NCBI GenBank assembly: GCA_046566065.1
Contig: JBKHXK010000018.1
Span: 1-48,351 of the forward strand
Source of the DNA: MB1-2 sp046566065
GTDB lineage: Bacteria > Actinomycetota > CADDZG01 > WHSQ01
Direction: 5' to 3'
DNA length: 48,351 bases
Shown here: piece after piece, positions 8,578 to 16,079 of the stretch
How positions within the stretch are numbered: position 1 is the first letter of the stretch
How the letters are laid out: the number at the start of each line of letters is the position of its first letter
Translations under genes and position numbers: made by a program
The notes under the pieces: model-generated
The model's input: the letters and a program-made list of their open reading frames with translations, nothing else
What the model was told of the DNA's origin: nothing
Databases searched by the model: none

Positions 8578-9072
8578 CTAACCGAGCGAGATCGAGACCT
8601 CCTCGAGCAGGTCGTAGGCGTCCTGCATGCCCGCCTCCATGCCGGAGGAGACGATCGCCTGGAGCACCTCGGGGCTGGGGCAGTCGATCAGAACGGTCAT
8701 CGTGGTCACGCCGTCCGCTTCTGTCAGCGTCATCGTGTTCACCGTCGCGTTGGCATCTGGGTCGGGGATGCCCTCGTAGGCCTCGGTCGAGACGATGCGT
8801 TCGTTCGGAACGATCTCGCGGTACTCGCCATGGAAAGCGACCTCGAAGCCACCCTCGGCGATCATCACGTAACGCCATCTGCCGCCCTCGCGGAGATCGA
8901 TCTCGGCGCTCGTCACCTCTCCCCTCTTGGCGTTCCACCAACGCTTGACGAGCTCCGGAGTGGTGACCGCCTGATACACGAGATGCTTGGGGGCCGCGAA
9001 CTCGCGGGTGATCTGCATCTGGGTATCGCTGGGGAACGTCAGCTTGGCCGAGCCACTAGTGGTCATCGTCAT
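8578..9072 (-). CDS. SRPBCC/AHSA1-family protein
   Basis: A 164-residue START/Bet v1-like protein of the AHSA1 group. It shows the entry strand ITREFAAPKHLVYQAVTTPELVKRWW, the DLREGGRWRYVM turn and the C-terminal helix VLQAIVSSGMEAGMQDAYDLLEE. These proteins bind small hydrophobic ligands or act as accessory factors. The ATG overlaps the end of the ArsR gene by 17 nt, the common ArsR-SRPBCC operon arrangement, so both are probably controlled by the palindrome at 9418-9439. Confidence 0.88.
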   Translation of the reverse strand: MTMTTSGSAKLTFPSDTQMQITREFAAPKHLVYQAVTTPELVKRWWNAKRGEVTSAEIDLREGGRWRYVMIAEGGFEVAFHGEYREIVPNERIVSTEAYEGIPDPDANATVNTMTLTEADGVTTMTVLIDCPSPEVLQAIVSSGMEAGMQDAYDLLEEVSISLG

Positions 9073-9409
9073 GTCCTTCCTCCTTGGTCTTCAACTCCTG
9101 CACAACCTCGTCCAGAGCATCGAAGCGATCGCTCCACAACCGCTGGTGATTGCTCACCCAGTCGTGGATCGGCTTGAGGGAGCGCCCATCGAGGCTGTAG
9201 ATCCGCTCGCGGCCCTCCTCGCGAACCCGCACCAGCCCGACCTCCCGCAGCACCCTCAGATGCTTCGACACCTGGGGTTGCGAGATGTCCAGAACGGAGG
9301 CGAGGTCGTTGACTCGAAGCTCGCCTCCGGCGAGGACGTCCACGATCTGTCGCCGCCGCGGTTCGGCAACAGCGTTGAAGGGATCCGTGGTGGTTGCCGC
9401 TCGTGCCAT
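9056..9409 (-). CDS. ArsR-family winged-helix repressor
   Basis: A 117-residue ArsR/SmtB-type regulator. The N-terminal helix FNAVAEPRRRQIVDVLAGGE is followed by the recognition helix ISQPQVSKHLRVLREVGLV and the wing VREEGRERIYSL. No Cys metal-binding motif is present, which places it with the non-metal ArsR regulators that pair with SRPBCC genes. It begins 9 nt from a perfect 22-bp palindrome and is divergent from an MFS gene, so it probably represses both sides. Confidence 0.9.
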   Translation of the reverse strand: MARAATTTDPFNAVAEPRRRQIVDVLAGGELRVNDLASVLDISQPQVSKHLRVLREVGLVRVREEGRERIYSLDGRSLKPIHDWVSNHQRLWSDRFDALDEVVQELKTKEEGHDDDH

Positions 9410-9417
9410 CGCCGCAT

Positions 9418-9439
9418 CATATTCCCATATAGGAATATG
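9418..9439. promoter_or_regulatory. Operator palindrome between ArsR gene and MFS gene
   Basis: The exact inverted repeat CATATTCC-N6-GGAATATG occupies the gap between two divergent genes. The AT-rich centre (CATATA) can provide -10 elements in either direction. The spacing to the leftward start (9 nt) and the rightward start (47 nt) fits autorepression by the adjacent ArsR protein. Confidence 0.75.
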
Positions 9440-9485
9440 TCAATGCTCTATCCCATTGGGGCCGGGACCGGCAGGATGTGCCCAT

Positions 9486-10826
9486 ATGCAGACCGCTCGC
9501 ACGATCCAGCGGACCTACCTGGTGCTGCTCCTCGGGAACACCTTGGCCGCATCGCTCATATGGGGGATCAACACGATCTTCCTGCTCGATGCGGGGCTCT
9601 CCAACCTCGAGGCCTTCTCGGCGAACGCGTTCTTCACGGCTGGGATGGTCCTGTTCGAGGTTCCCACCGGGATCGTCGCCGATACCGCCGGTCGGCGCAC
9701 GTCGTTCCTCTTCGGCACGGTCACCCTCAGCCTCTCGACGTTGCTCTACGTCTTCCTATGGCAGATCGAAGCGGCCTTCCCCCTATGGGCCGTCGTGTCC
9801 GTCCTCATCGGCCTCGGCTTCACCTTCTTCTCCGGAGCCGTGGAGGCCTGGCTGGTCGATGCACTTGCTGCGGTCGGTTTCGAGGGGGAGCTCGAGGCGG
9901 TCTTCGGACGAGGTCAGATGGTCGCCGGCGCAGCCATGTTGATCGGATCGGTCGCCGGTGGCTTCATCGCTCAGCGCACCAACCTGGGTGTTCCGTTCGT
10001 CGTCCGCGGCGCCATCCTGATCTTGATGTTCATCGTCGCTTTCCGTTTGATGCACGACCTCGGTTTCACTCCGCGCAAGGGGGGCAGGTTGCGCACCGAG
10101 TTGCAGCAGCTTGCCTCGGCGACCCTCGAGCACGGATGGCGGGTCCCCGCCGTCAAGTGGCTGATGGTGGAGGGGGTCTTCGTCGGAGGGGTGGGTATCT
10201 ACGCCTTCTACGCGCTGCAACCCTTCCTGCTCGATCTCTACGGGGACCCGGACGCCTACCAGGTTGCAGGGCTCGTCGCAGCGATCGTCGCGGGGGCCCA
10301 GATCCTGGGCGGCGTGACGGCACCGCGTATCCGGCGCATGTTTCGTCGGCGGACCTCAGCTCTTCTGCTCAGCGCATCGGTTGCCGTCGCGACGCTTGCG
10401 CTGATAGGCGTCGTCGACAACTTCTACGGCGCGGTCGGATTGATCGTCGTGTGGGCTCTGCTCTCGGCGGCCTCGAGACCTATCCGTCAGACCTATCTCA
10501 ACGGCCTGATCCCCTCCAGCGAACGAGCGTCGATCCTCTCTTTCGATTCGATGATGGCTTCGCTCGGCGGGGTCGGCATCCAGCCCGCGTTAGGCCGAGC
10601 CGCGGACGTGTGGGGGTATGGCCCGTCCTACGTGATCGGAGCCGTGGTAAGCGCGATCTCGGTCCCCTTCCTGGCGCTCTCCCGGAAACAGAACGCGCCG
10701 GCCGACACCATCGAGGTCATACAACCTGCGACGACCGGAGGTGCCGGCCTGCCCAAACAGGTCGATGTCCCGCTGCCCCCTCCGCATCACGGGATCGATC
10801 CCGGGCCGATCGAGGAGCCCTCGTGA
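9486..10826 (+). CDS. MFS transporter
   Basis: A 446-residue, roughly 12-helix major-facilitator protein. I start it at ATG 9486 (MQTARTIQRTYLVLLLGNTL) because upstream codons run through the palindromic operator. The loop 2-3 motif GIVADTAGRRTS matches the MFS motif A (GxxaDrxGrr). The C-terminal ~45 residues are a hydrophilic Pro-rich tail. It is divergent from the ArsR/SRPBCC pair and probably under that ArsR. Drug or metabolite efflux is likely; the substrate is unknown. A GTG start of the next gene overlaps its stop. Confidence 0.85.
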   Translation: MQTARTIQRTYLVLLLGNTLAASLIWGINTIFLLDAGLSNLEAFSANAFFTAGMVLFEVPTGIVADTAGRRTSFLFGTVTLSLSTLLYVFLWQIEAAFPLWAVVSVLIGLGFTFFSGAVEAWLVDALAAVGFEGELEAVFGRGQMVAGAAMLIGSVAGGFIAQRTNLGVPFVVRGAILILMFIVAFRLMHDLGFTPRKGGRLRTELQQLASATLEHGWRVPAVKWLMVEGVFVGGVGIYAFYALQPFLLDLYGDPDAYQVAGLVAAIVAGAQILGGVTAPRIRRMFRRRTSALLLSASVAVATLALIGVVDNFYGAVGLIVVWALLSAASRPIRQTYLNGLIPSSERASILSFDSMMASLGGVGIQPALGRAADVWGYGPSYVIGAVVSAISVPFLALSRKQNAPADTIEVIQPATTGGAGLPKQVDVPLPPPHHGIDPGPIEEPS

Positions 10827-11395
10827 CCGCTCAGGTCCATGACCGGATGCGGTGGCGGGGGGCCGACTTCCTAGTGGTCGGCGTCGACGGTCCCCCTCTG
10901 TTCGACCCTCTGGAGCACGGGCTCGACCCGGCTCCAACGACGACAGCGAACTGGCGCGGTTGGGTGGCGACGTATGAGATACGCGATGACAGGTTGCTGT
11001 TAGCCGAGCTGACGGATGTGGGCCACCCACGGGGCCCGGATGCGACGAACCCCGTGCTGCGGGGCGTAGAGCCACGTCAAGAAGGCGAGCGCGGCCCTTT
11101 CCGCTACGAACATCTGGAGTGGCCGCTCGCTTTCAGCGGCCGCCTGATCATCGCGAAAGGGTTCATCCAGTCCCTCTACCGGCACATGGGTTTCCATCCC
11201 GCATGGAAGTTCGAGGAGTCCTGGGAGTTGGACCTGGATCAGGGACGGCTGACGAGCTCACGCGACCTCTCTGAAGAGATGCGAACCACCAGGCGAAAGA
11301 TCGGATCGGGCACGTTGAGCGACCCCGACGACACCTCTCAGCCCGGGTGGATAGCGCGTACTTTCACGTTGGGATTCTGGCGGAGCAAGCGCTGA
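10823..11395 (+). CDS. Hypothetical protein, coupled to the MFS gene
   Basis: A 190-residue soluble protein starting at GTG 10823, which overlaps the MFS stop (GTGA). It has many Trp and Arg residues (NWRGWVATYEI, WKFEESWELDLD) and no recognised motif. It ends in TGATG, overlapping the next start. The three-gene coupling MFS/unknown/zinc-ribbon suggests a functional unit. I do not recognise the family. Confidence 0.65.
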   Translation: MTAQVHDRMRWRGADFLVVGVDGPPLFDPLEHGLDPAPTTTANWRGWVATYEIRDDRLLLAELTDVGHPRGPDATNPVLRGVEPRQEGERGPFRYEHLEWPLAFSGRLIIAKGFIQSLYRHMGFHPAWKFEESWELDLDQGRLTSSRDLSEEMRTTRRKIGSGTLSDPDDTSQPGWIARTFTLGFWRSKR

Positions 11396-11772
11396 TGGCG
11401 CATCGGGTGGAGTTCCACTGCGCCGAGTGCGGCGGATGGGCGGCGACCGTCGAGTTGATCGCGCCGAGCCAGGAGCCGTCGGGTCCGATGGATCTTGGCT
11501 GGGACCACTGGAAGATAAGGACCGACGGTCCCGTGCAGGTCACCCATTGGGTCCTTCGTGACCTCGAAGCGCTACAGCTGGCACTACGGCAAGGGACGGT
11601 CGCCGCGCTGCTGAACGTGGACCCCAACTACGTCAACTTCTGGTGCCCTCAGTGCACCGCCGCGTACTGCAAACAACACTGGTACCCGATCGATCCCGTG
11701 ATGGACGAAGGCTTCTACGACGCTACCTACGGCCACTGCCCGCACGGCCACCGCGTCATGCTCGACGATTGA
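11395..11772 (+). CDS. Hypothetical protein with putative zinc-binding Cys/His motifs
   Basis: A 125-residue protein starting at ATG 11395, which overlaps the previous stop. Cys pairs CAEC near the N-terminus and CPQC plus YCKQH and CPHGH near the C-terminus suggest one or two zinc sites. The central part has no recognised motif. It is convergent with the next gene with a 17-nt overlap of the 3' ends. Function unknown. Confidence 0.6.
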   Translation: MAHRVEFHCAECGGWAATVELIAPSQEPSGPMDLGWDHWKIRTDGPVQVTHWVLRDLEALQLALRQGTVAALLNVDPNYVNFWCPQCTAAYCKQHWYPIDPVMDEGFYDATYGHCPHGHRVMLDD

Positions 11773-12190
11773 GGCGCTTCCGCAGATGTTCGACGAGCTG
11801 GGCGGCGTTCGGTGTCGTCGCCGCGATCTTGATCTCTCCCGAAACCTTGGGCACTTCCACTCGGTCGTAGTCGATCCTCAAAGAAACCGTCTCCCGGTCC
11901 TCCAGAAACACCTCGAGTGCACTCAATCGAGGCTCGGAAAACAGCGTGTCGATCAGCTTGACGCGCCCCGAGCGGCAGTACACGGCGAGTCGTTGTTCAC
12001 TGATGCCGATCCCGATGCGCTCCGCCGTCACCTTGCGGTTGAAGCGCTTGCCGGGGGCCTTGAAGTTCGTATACCGGATGCTGCCGGGCAGCCCCTCCTC
12101 GAGGGCCACCAGTCCCTCTGCCTCCAAAGCCGCGCGTAGCCTCGCTCTGAGCCTCCCCGTCCCGAGGAGAAGCTCGGTGAGAAACCCCAT
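11756..12190 (-). CDS. Hypothetical PH-like-fold protein
   Basis: A 144-residue protein with a helical N-terminus (GFLTELLLGTGRLRARLRAAL) and a beta-rich middle (SIRYTNFKAPGK, ERIGIGISEQRLAVYCRSGRVKLID, VSLRIDYDRV) ending in a helix. The pattern resembles small PH-like actinobacterial proteins, but no family motif is certain. It stands alone, convergent with the zinc-ribbon gene. Confidence 0.55.
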   Translation of the reverse strand: MGFLTELLLGTGRLRARLRAALEAEGLVALEEGLPGSIRYTNFKAPGKRFNRKVTAERIGIGISEQRLAVYCRSGRVKLIDTLFSEPRLSALEVFLEDRETVSLRIDYDRVEVPKVSGEIKIAATTPNAAQLVEHLRKRLNRRA

Positions 12191-12261
12191 GCGCGCACAC
12201 TAGAGCGCTCAAGACCGCTGCGAAAGGCAGGAAGCCAGAACGGTTTCGAACTGACCTTCGT

Positions 12262-12930
12262 TCAAAGGGCCCGGCGTTCGACGGGCAGGCCCGCCGCGGC
12301 CCAGTCCGGCAATCCCTCCCCCATCAACTTGGCGTCATAGCCCTTGTTGGTCAGATATCGAACCGCCTCGGGGGCGAACGAACAGTATCGGCCCCGGCAA
12401 TAAGCGATTATCTCTTTGTCCTTCGGCAGATCGCGCAAGCGGCGCTTGAGCTCCGAGAGGGGGAGCGACACTGCCCCCGGGATGTGACCCGCATCGAATT
12501 CCTCCGGGGGTCTGACGTCTAGAACGATCACGTCTTGGTTGCGGAGACGCTTCTTCAACTCGTCTTTGGTGACCGCCTCGAGTCCGTCGTGATCGCCGAT
12601 ATAGACGCGTGCCAGGCGCTCGACGTCCGCCACGCGGCTGCCCGCGATCTCCTGCAACGACCTCCAGAAGGTCACCACTTCGGGAGCCGCCAGGCCGTAG
12701 TAGATGAAGGTGCCGTCACGGCGACCCTTGACCAACCCGGCTCGTCGCAGCACCTGAAGGTGCTGACTGACATTCGCGACGGTCAGGCCGAGCTCGGCGG
12801 CGAGGCTTTCCACGCTTCGTTCCCCGTTGGCGAGGACGTCGACCATCTCGGCTCGACGGCCGCTGGCGAGCGCCTTCGCAACTCGCGCGAACTCGTCGAA
12901 GAGGGCCTCCTTAGCTGCGCGATCCGGCAT
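12262..12930 (-). CDS. ArsR-rhodanese fusion regulator
   Basis: A 222-residue two-domain protein. Residues 1 to ~95 are an ArsR winged helix (ALASGRRAEMVDVLANGERSV, recognition helix LTVANVSQHLQVLRRAGLV, wing KGRRDGTFIYYGL). Residues ~120-215 are a rhodanese with the active-site loop YCRGRYC. A DNA-binding domain joined to a sulfane-sulfur carrier suggests direct sensing of persulfide; that is inference. It overlaps the MFS gene by 20 nt but has its own promoter and operator inside the MFS tail (12942-12968), matched by a second copy at 14204-14228. Confidence 0.9.
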   Translation of the reverse strand: MPDRAAKEALFDEFARVAKALASGRRAEMVDVLANGERSVESLAAELGLTVANVSQHLQVLRRAGLVKGRRDGTFIYYGLAAPEVVTFWRSLQEIAGSRVADVERLARVYIGDHDGLEAVTKDELKKRLRNQDVIVLDVRPPEEFDAGHIPGAVSLPLSELKRRLRDLPKDKEIIAYCRGRYCSFAPEAVRYLTNKGYDAKLMGEGLPDWAAAGLPVERRAL

Positions 12931-14170
12931 GACCCGATCCTATAGCGTTCAAGCCATCACTTGAATGCTTTCCGCCGACATGCCTCCAGGCATCGATCCC
13001 CGACGCCGCCGTGAGCGCCGCTACGGACACCAGGGCGATCCGGAGGTCGAACAGATCTGCCATCAGCCCCGCCGTGAGCGCGCCCAGCACATAGCCCGCA
13101 TCGCGCCAGGTCCTGTAGACACCGATGGCGGCGGCGCGCCACGCCGGCGCGGCACCATCCCCCACCGCGGCGAGCAACGCCGGATAGGTCAGGGCGGTGC
13201 CCACTCCCAGGACCAGGGCGAACGCCACGGCGGCCGCCAGCCCCCCCGTCACCGCGAAACCCAGCAGGGCGCCTGCCTGGATCCACATCCCCGCCGCTAT
13301 CGGGATCCGGCGTCCTATCCGGTCAGACAAAGGACCGGTGAACAGCTGCCCCACCCCCCACGCGATCGGATATGCGGCGGCCACGATGCCGACCTGCCCC
13401 GTGCTCAAGCCCTGGGTCGTGAGAAGCAACGGCAGCAGTCCCCAGGCATGGGCATCGTTCGCGTTGTTCACGAGACCGGTGCGGGTGAGCACGGACAGAC
13501 GCGGGTCGCCGAAGCTCGTGATGCGGGCTACCTCCCGGAAAGACTTCGATCCTGCGCCGTCGCCTCCGACCTCCACATAGGCAGAGGTGTCCTTAACGAA
13601 CAGGGCCGAGACCCCGAGACCGAGCGCAGCAACCGCGACGCCGAGGAACAGAGGTTCGGGTCGCAGACCGTAGTGAGCTGCCAACGCACCGGACGCGGCG
13701 GCGGACAACCCGACCGCCAGGTAGCCGGAGAACTCGTTGAGCCCCATGGCCAGCCCGCGCCGTCGGGGACCCGCAAGGTCGATCTTCATGACCACCGTGA
13801 TCGACCAAGTCAACCCCTGGTTGATCCCGAGCAAGACGTTGGCGGCCACGACCCACTCCCACGAGGGCGCGACCATCAGCAGCAATGGGACCGGCAGGCC
13901 GACCGCCCAACCCGCGATGAGGATCGGTTTGCGGCCGATGCGGTCCGCGAGGGCGCCGGCGACGAGATTCGAAACGGCCTTGGCGATCCCGAAGGTGACG
14001 ATGAATAGAAGAACGGCGGTGGTGGAACGGAGGGCGAAGATCCGCTCTCCGAAAAGGGGCACGAGGGTGCGCTCCTGCCCGACCAGGGCCCCGACCAACC
14101 CATTGACCCCCACCAACAACATGAACTGGCCGAGGTTGGCTCGGATCCCGAGAGGCGGGCGTTCCCTCAC
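12911..14170 (-). CDS. MFS transporter in the sulfur regulon
   Basis: About 419 residues from GTG 14170, chosen because AAAGGA lies 5 nt upstream; longer readings run through the promoter. It has about 12 helices, with motif A GALADRIGRKPIL in the first half and GPLSDRIGRRIPI in the second. The substrate is unknown. Its position between the ArsR-rhodanese gene and a divergent persulfide-dioxygenase-like gene, with the shared operator in front, suggests efflux or uptake of a sulfur compound; this is inference. Confidence 0.85.
   Translation of the reverse strand: MRERPPLGIRANLGQFMLLVGVNGLVGALVGQERTLVPLFGERIFALRSTTAVLLFIVTFGIAKAVSNLVAGALADRIGRKPILIAGWAVGLPVPLLLMVAPSWEWVVAANVLLGINQGLTWSITVVMKIDLAGPRRRGLAMGLNEFSGYLAVGLSAAASGALAAHYGLRPEPLFLGVAVAALGLGVSALFVKDTSAYVEVGGDGAGSKSFREVARITSFGDPRLSVLTRTGLVNNANDAHAWGLLPLLLTTQGLSTGQVGIVAAAYPIAWGVGQLFTGPLSDRIGRRIPIAAGMWIQAGALLGFAVTGGLAAAVAFALVLGVGTALTYPALLAAVGDGAAPAWRAAAIGVYRTWRDAGYVLGALTAGLMADLFDLRIALVSVAALTAASGIDAWRHVGGKHSSDGLNAIGSGHAGSRS
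12942..12968 (-). promoter_or_regulatory. Operator/promoter of the ArsR-rhodanese gene
   Basis: GCGTTCAAG (12945-12953) and CTTGAATGC (12960-12968) form a near-perfect inverted repeat (8 of 9 positions, 6-nt spacer). On the minus strand TCAAGTG-N5-TTGAA is followed by CTATAGG, a good -10, ending 8 nt before the ATG at 12930. The transcript is therefore almost leaderless. The same layout recurs at 14204-14228. Confidence 0.7.
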
Positions 14171-14203
14171 TGGATTCCTTTTATCCGCGTGCACGCCGCT
14201 ACA

Positions 14204-14228
14204 ATAGTATTCAACTGAACACTTGACA
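14204..14228. promoter_or_regulatory. Second ArsR-rhodanese-type operator, MFS/MBL divergent region
   Basis: On the minus strand TCAAGTG-N5-TTGAA is followed after 2 nt by CTATTG. This repeats the arrangement at 12942-12968, with identical spacing between half sites and -10. It serves the MFS gene leftward, with TTGTCA and TATTGT 17 nt apart. A consensus TTGACA (14223-14228) faces the MBL gene on the other strand but has no clear -10 partner. Confidence 0.7.
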
Positions 14229-14276
14229 ATGAGCCTCAGAACGTGGGAGGCTGCATCCAGGCGAAAGGAACCCAAG

Positions 14277-15017
14277 ATGTACTTCCGACAGCTCCTCCAC
14301 GACCAGCATTCATGCACCTCGTACGTGATCGGCTGCGTCAGCCTGGGAGCTGCCGTCGTCATCGACCCCCAGGGCGATGTCGATGCCTACATCGAGCTCA
14401 CCGACCGGGCCGGGACCCCGATCACTCACGTGATCGACACACACGTGCATGCGGACCACTACTCCACAGCAGCCGAGCTTGCCGGACGCGCCGGTGTTCC
14501 GCTCTACCTGGGAGAGGGCGCGGACGTCGGATTCCCGTTCGAACCGCTACGCGATGGAGACGTCCTAGATATCGGCAACCGGAGGGTCCGAGTGCTGCAC
14601 ACGCCCGGGCACACGCCCGAGCACATCAGTCTCCTGGTAGACGATTGGTTCGTCCTCACCGGCGACACGTTGTTCGTCGGGGATGTGGGCCGCGTGGATC
14701 TCGCGCTCACCCCGGGCGACCGAGCCGAAGCCGAACTTCGTGCCCGTGAACTACACACCTCCTTGCAGAAGTTGCTCGCGCTCCCCGACCACATCGAGAT
14801 CTATCCGGGTCATTACGCAGGCTCCGTATGCGGGCGAGGCATGGACGGAAAACCCAGCTCGACCATCGGTCGCGAACGACGAAAGAACCGGGCACTGTCG
14901 CTAGACATGAGCTCCTTCGTCGGGTTCCAGTTGACAAACCTGCCTCCGCTGCCTCAGGACTTCCGTGCCATCAAAGAAGCCAACCGCCATGCGGCCTCCG
15001 ACCACGTAGGGAGTTGA
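14277..15017 (+). CDS. MBL-fold hydrolase, ETHE1/persulfide-dioxygenase-like
   Basis: A 246-residue metallo-beta-lactamase-fold enzyme from ATG 14277 (GAAAGGA upstream). It carries H56xH58xD60H61, then HTPGHTPEH, the GDTLFVGDVGRVDL metal-Asp loop and YPGHYAGSVCGRGMDGKPSST near the C-terminus. The GDVGRxDL loop and the GKPSSTIG segment are typical of ETHE1-type persulfide dioxygenases and related thiol hydrolases. The downstream TusA-like and DsrE-like genes support oxidation or hydrolysis of a persulfide. A glyoxalase-II activity is the main alternative. Its stop overlaps the next ATG. Confidence 0.85.
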   Translation: MYFRQLLHDQHSCTSYVIGCVSLGAAVVIDPQGDVDAYIELTDRAGTPITHVIDTHVHADHYSTAAELAGRAGVPLYLGEGADVGFPFEPLRDGDVLDIGNRRVRVLHTPGHTPEHISLLVDDWFVLTGDTLFVGDVGRVDLALTPGDRAEAELRARELHTSLQKLLALPDHIEIYPGHYAGSVCGRGMDGKPSSTIGRERRKNRALSLDMSSFVGFQLTNLPPLPQDFRAIKEANRHAASDHVGS

Positions 15018-15649
15018 TGAACGTGACCGCTACTACGGACACGGTAGGGATCGCCGGATCATGGCTGGCTCGGTTCACCAGCGGCGACTTCGATGGTGTC
15101 GCGGCACTCTTCGATCCGGACGTCGAGATGCGTGCTCTTCTTCCCGATGGCCCTCAGACATACAACGGTAGAGAGGAGGTGACGGGCAGATTCAGATGGT
15201 GGTTCGGAACCGGCGACGAGATCCGAACGATCCACGCCGAAGCCGAGGCGGTCGAGGACCGCATCGCTCTCTCCTACGGCTTCCACATCCTTAACGCAGG
15301 GGAAGGATCTAAACCTGGTTGGCATTCGATCGAGCAGCGAGCCTTCTGTGACGTCGGCACGACCATCGAGCGGATGGACATCGTCTGCTCGGGGTTCAGG
15401 CCGATCGTGCAGAGCGGTCAGGTACACCGGTTCGATGCCGGCGACATGGGCTGCGGCGACGGACTTCCGAAGGAGTTCCGCCGGTGGATACGTTCGATCT
15501 CCATCGGAGACGTGATGGAGATCGTCACGAAAGATCCAGCCGCGAAGGAGGACCTTCCCTCCCTGGCGCGGCTGATGGGCAACACGGTCAAGTCGATCGA
15601 GCCGCTCGAAGACGGACGGCTCCTTATCTCAGTGGAGCGTGCAAGATGA
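15017..15649 (+). CDS. SnoaL-like domain fused to TusA-like sulfurtransferase domain
   Basis: A 210-residue fusion from ATG 15017 (ATGA overlap). Residues ~8-130 are a SnoaL/NTF2-like cone (WLARFTSGDFDGVAALFDPDVEM). Residues ~138-210 are TusA-like: DMGCGDGLPKEFRR replaces the usual CPxP start, followed by DPAAKEDLPSLARLMGN and the end strand RLLISVER. The single Cys in GCGDG would be the sulfur-carrying residue. SnoaL domains bind small hydrophobic ligands, so the fusion could deliver sulfur to one; this is speculation. It is coupled to both neighbours. Confidence 0.8.
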   Translation: MNVTATTDTVGIAGSWLARFTSGDFDGVAALFDPDVEMRALLPDGPQTYNGREEVTGRFRWWFGTGDEIRTIHAEAEAVEDRIALSYGFHILNAGEGSKPGWHSIEQRAFCDVGTTIERMDIVCSGFRPIVQSGQVHRFDAGDMGCGDGLPKEFRRWIRSISIGDVMEIVTKDPAAKEDLPSLARLMGNTVKSIEPLEDGRLLISVERAR

Positions 15650-16011
15650 GTGACAAGCTGCTGTTCAACTGCATGCACGGCAAGGACGATCCCGAACGGG
15701 CAACCCTGCCCTTCATCGCCGCCAACGTTGCCGCAACGGCCGGGCAGGAAGCCGTCGTCCTGTGCACGATCGACGGGGTATGGCTCGGCACTCAGGGAGG
15801 TACCGACGGGATCGCCTTCGAAGGGATGCCGGTTCTGAAGGACCTCTACCAGGAGTTCATCGACAACGGCGGGCAGGTCTGGCTCTGTGGCGCATGCACC
15901 AAGCCACGCGACATCGGAGAGGACCAACTCGCTAAGGGCGCGACCATCGTCGGTGCCGCCAAGATCGTCGAAGAGGTCGTCGCGGGCGCCAAGACGATCG
16001 CCTTCTCTTAA
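15646..16011 (+). CDS. DsrE-like sulfur-carrier protein
   Basis: A 121-residue DsrE-fold protein from ATG 15646 (ATGA overlap). An N-terminal strand KLLFNCMHGKDDPERA is followed by a helix, EAVVLCTIDGVWLG and QVWLCGACTKPRDIG. The Cys in WLCGAC sits where DsrE-family proteins bind sulfane sulfur. Last gene of the MBL/SnoaL-TusA/DsrE operon, followed by a strong terminator. Probably accepts or delivers persulfide for the MBL enzyme. Confidence 0.85.
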   Translation: MSDKLLFNCMHGKDDPERATLPFIAANVAATAGQEAVVLCTIDGVWLGTQGGTDGIAFEGMPVLKDLYQEFIDNGGQVWLCGACTKPRDIGEDQLAKGATIVGAAKIVEEVVAGAKTIAFS

Positions 16012-16018
16012 CCTTGCC

Positions 16019-16050
16019 GAAGCCCCGGGAGCCGCGGCTCCCGGGGCTTC
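16019..16050 (+). terminator. Strong hairpin terminator after the DsrE-like gene
   Basis: GAAGCCCCGGGAGCC and GGCTCCCGGGGCTTC are exact 15-bp arms with a 2-nt centre, starting 8 nt after the stop codon. Only a short T run follows, as is common in high-GC genomes. The symmetry would also serve the convergent methyltransferase gene. Confidence 0.85.
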
Positions 16051-16079
16051 TTGCAACCCGGCAACCGGGCAGCTGCCCC

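Noticed and set aside
12262..12930. Internal truncation of the ArsR-rhodanese gene
   Set aside because: The rhodanese domain has complete start, active-site loop and end helix; its stop is at a normal domain boundary.
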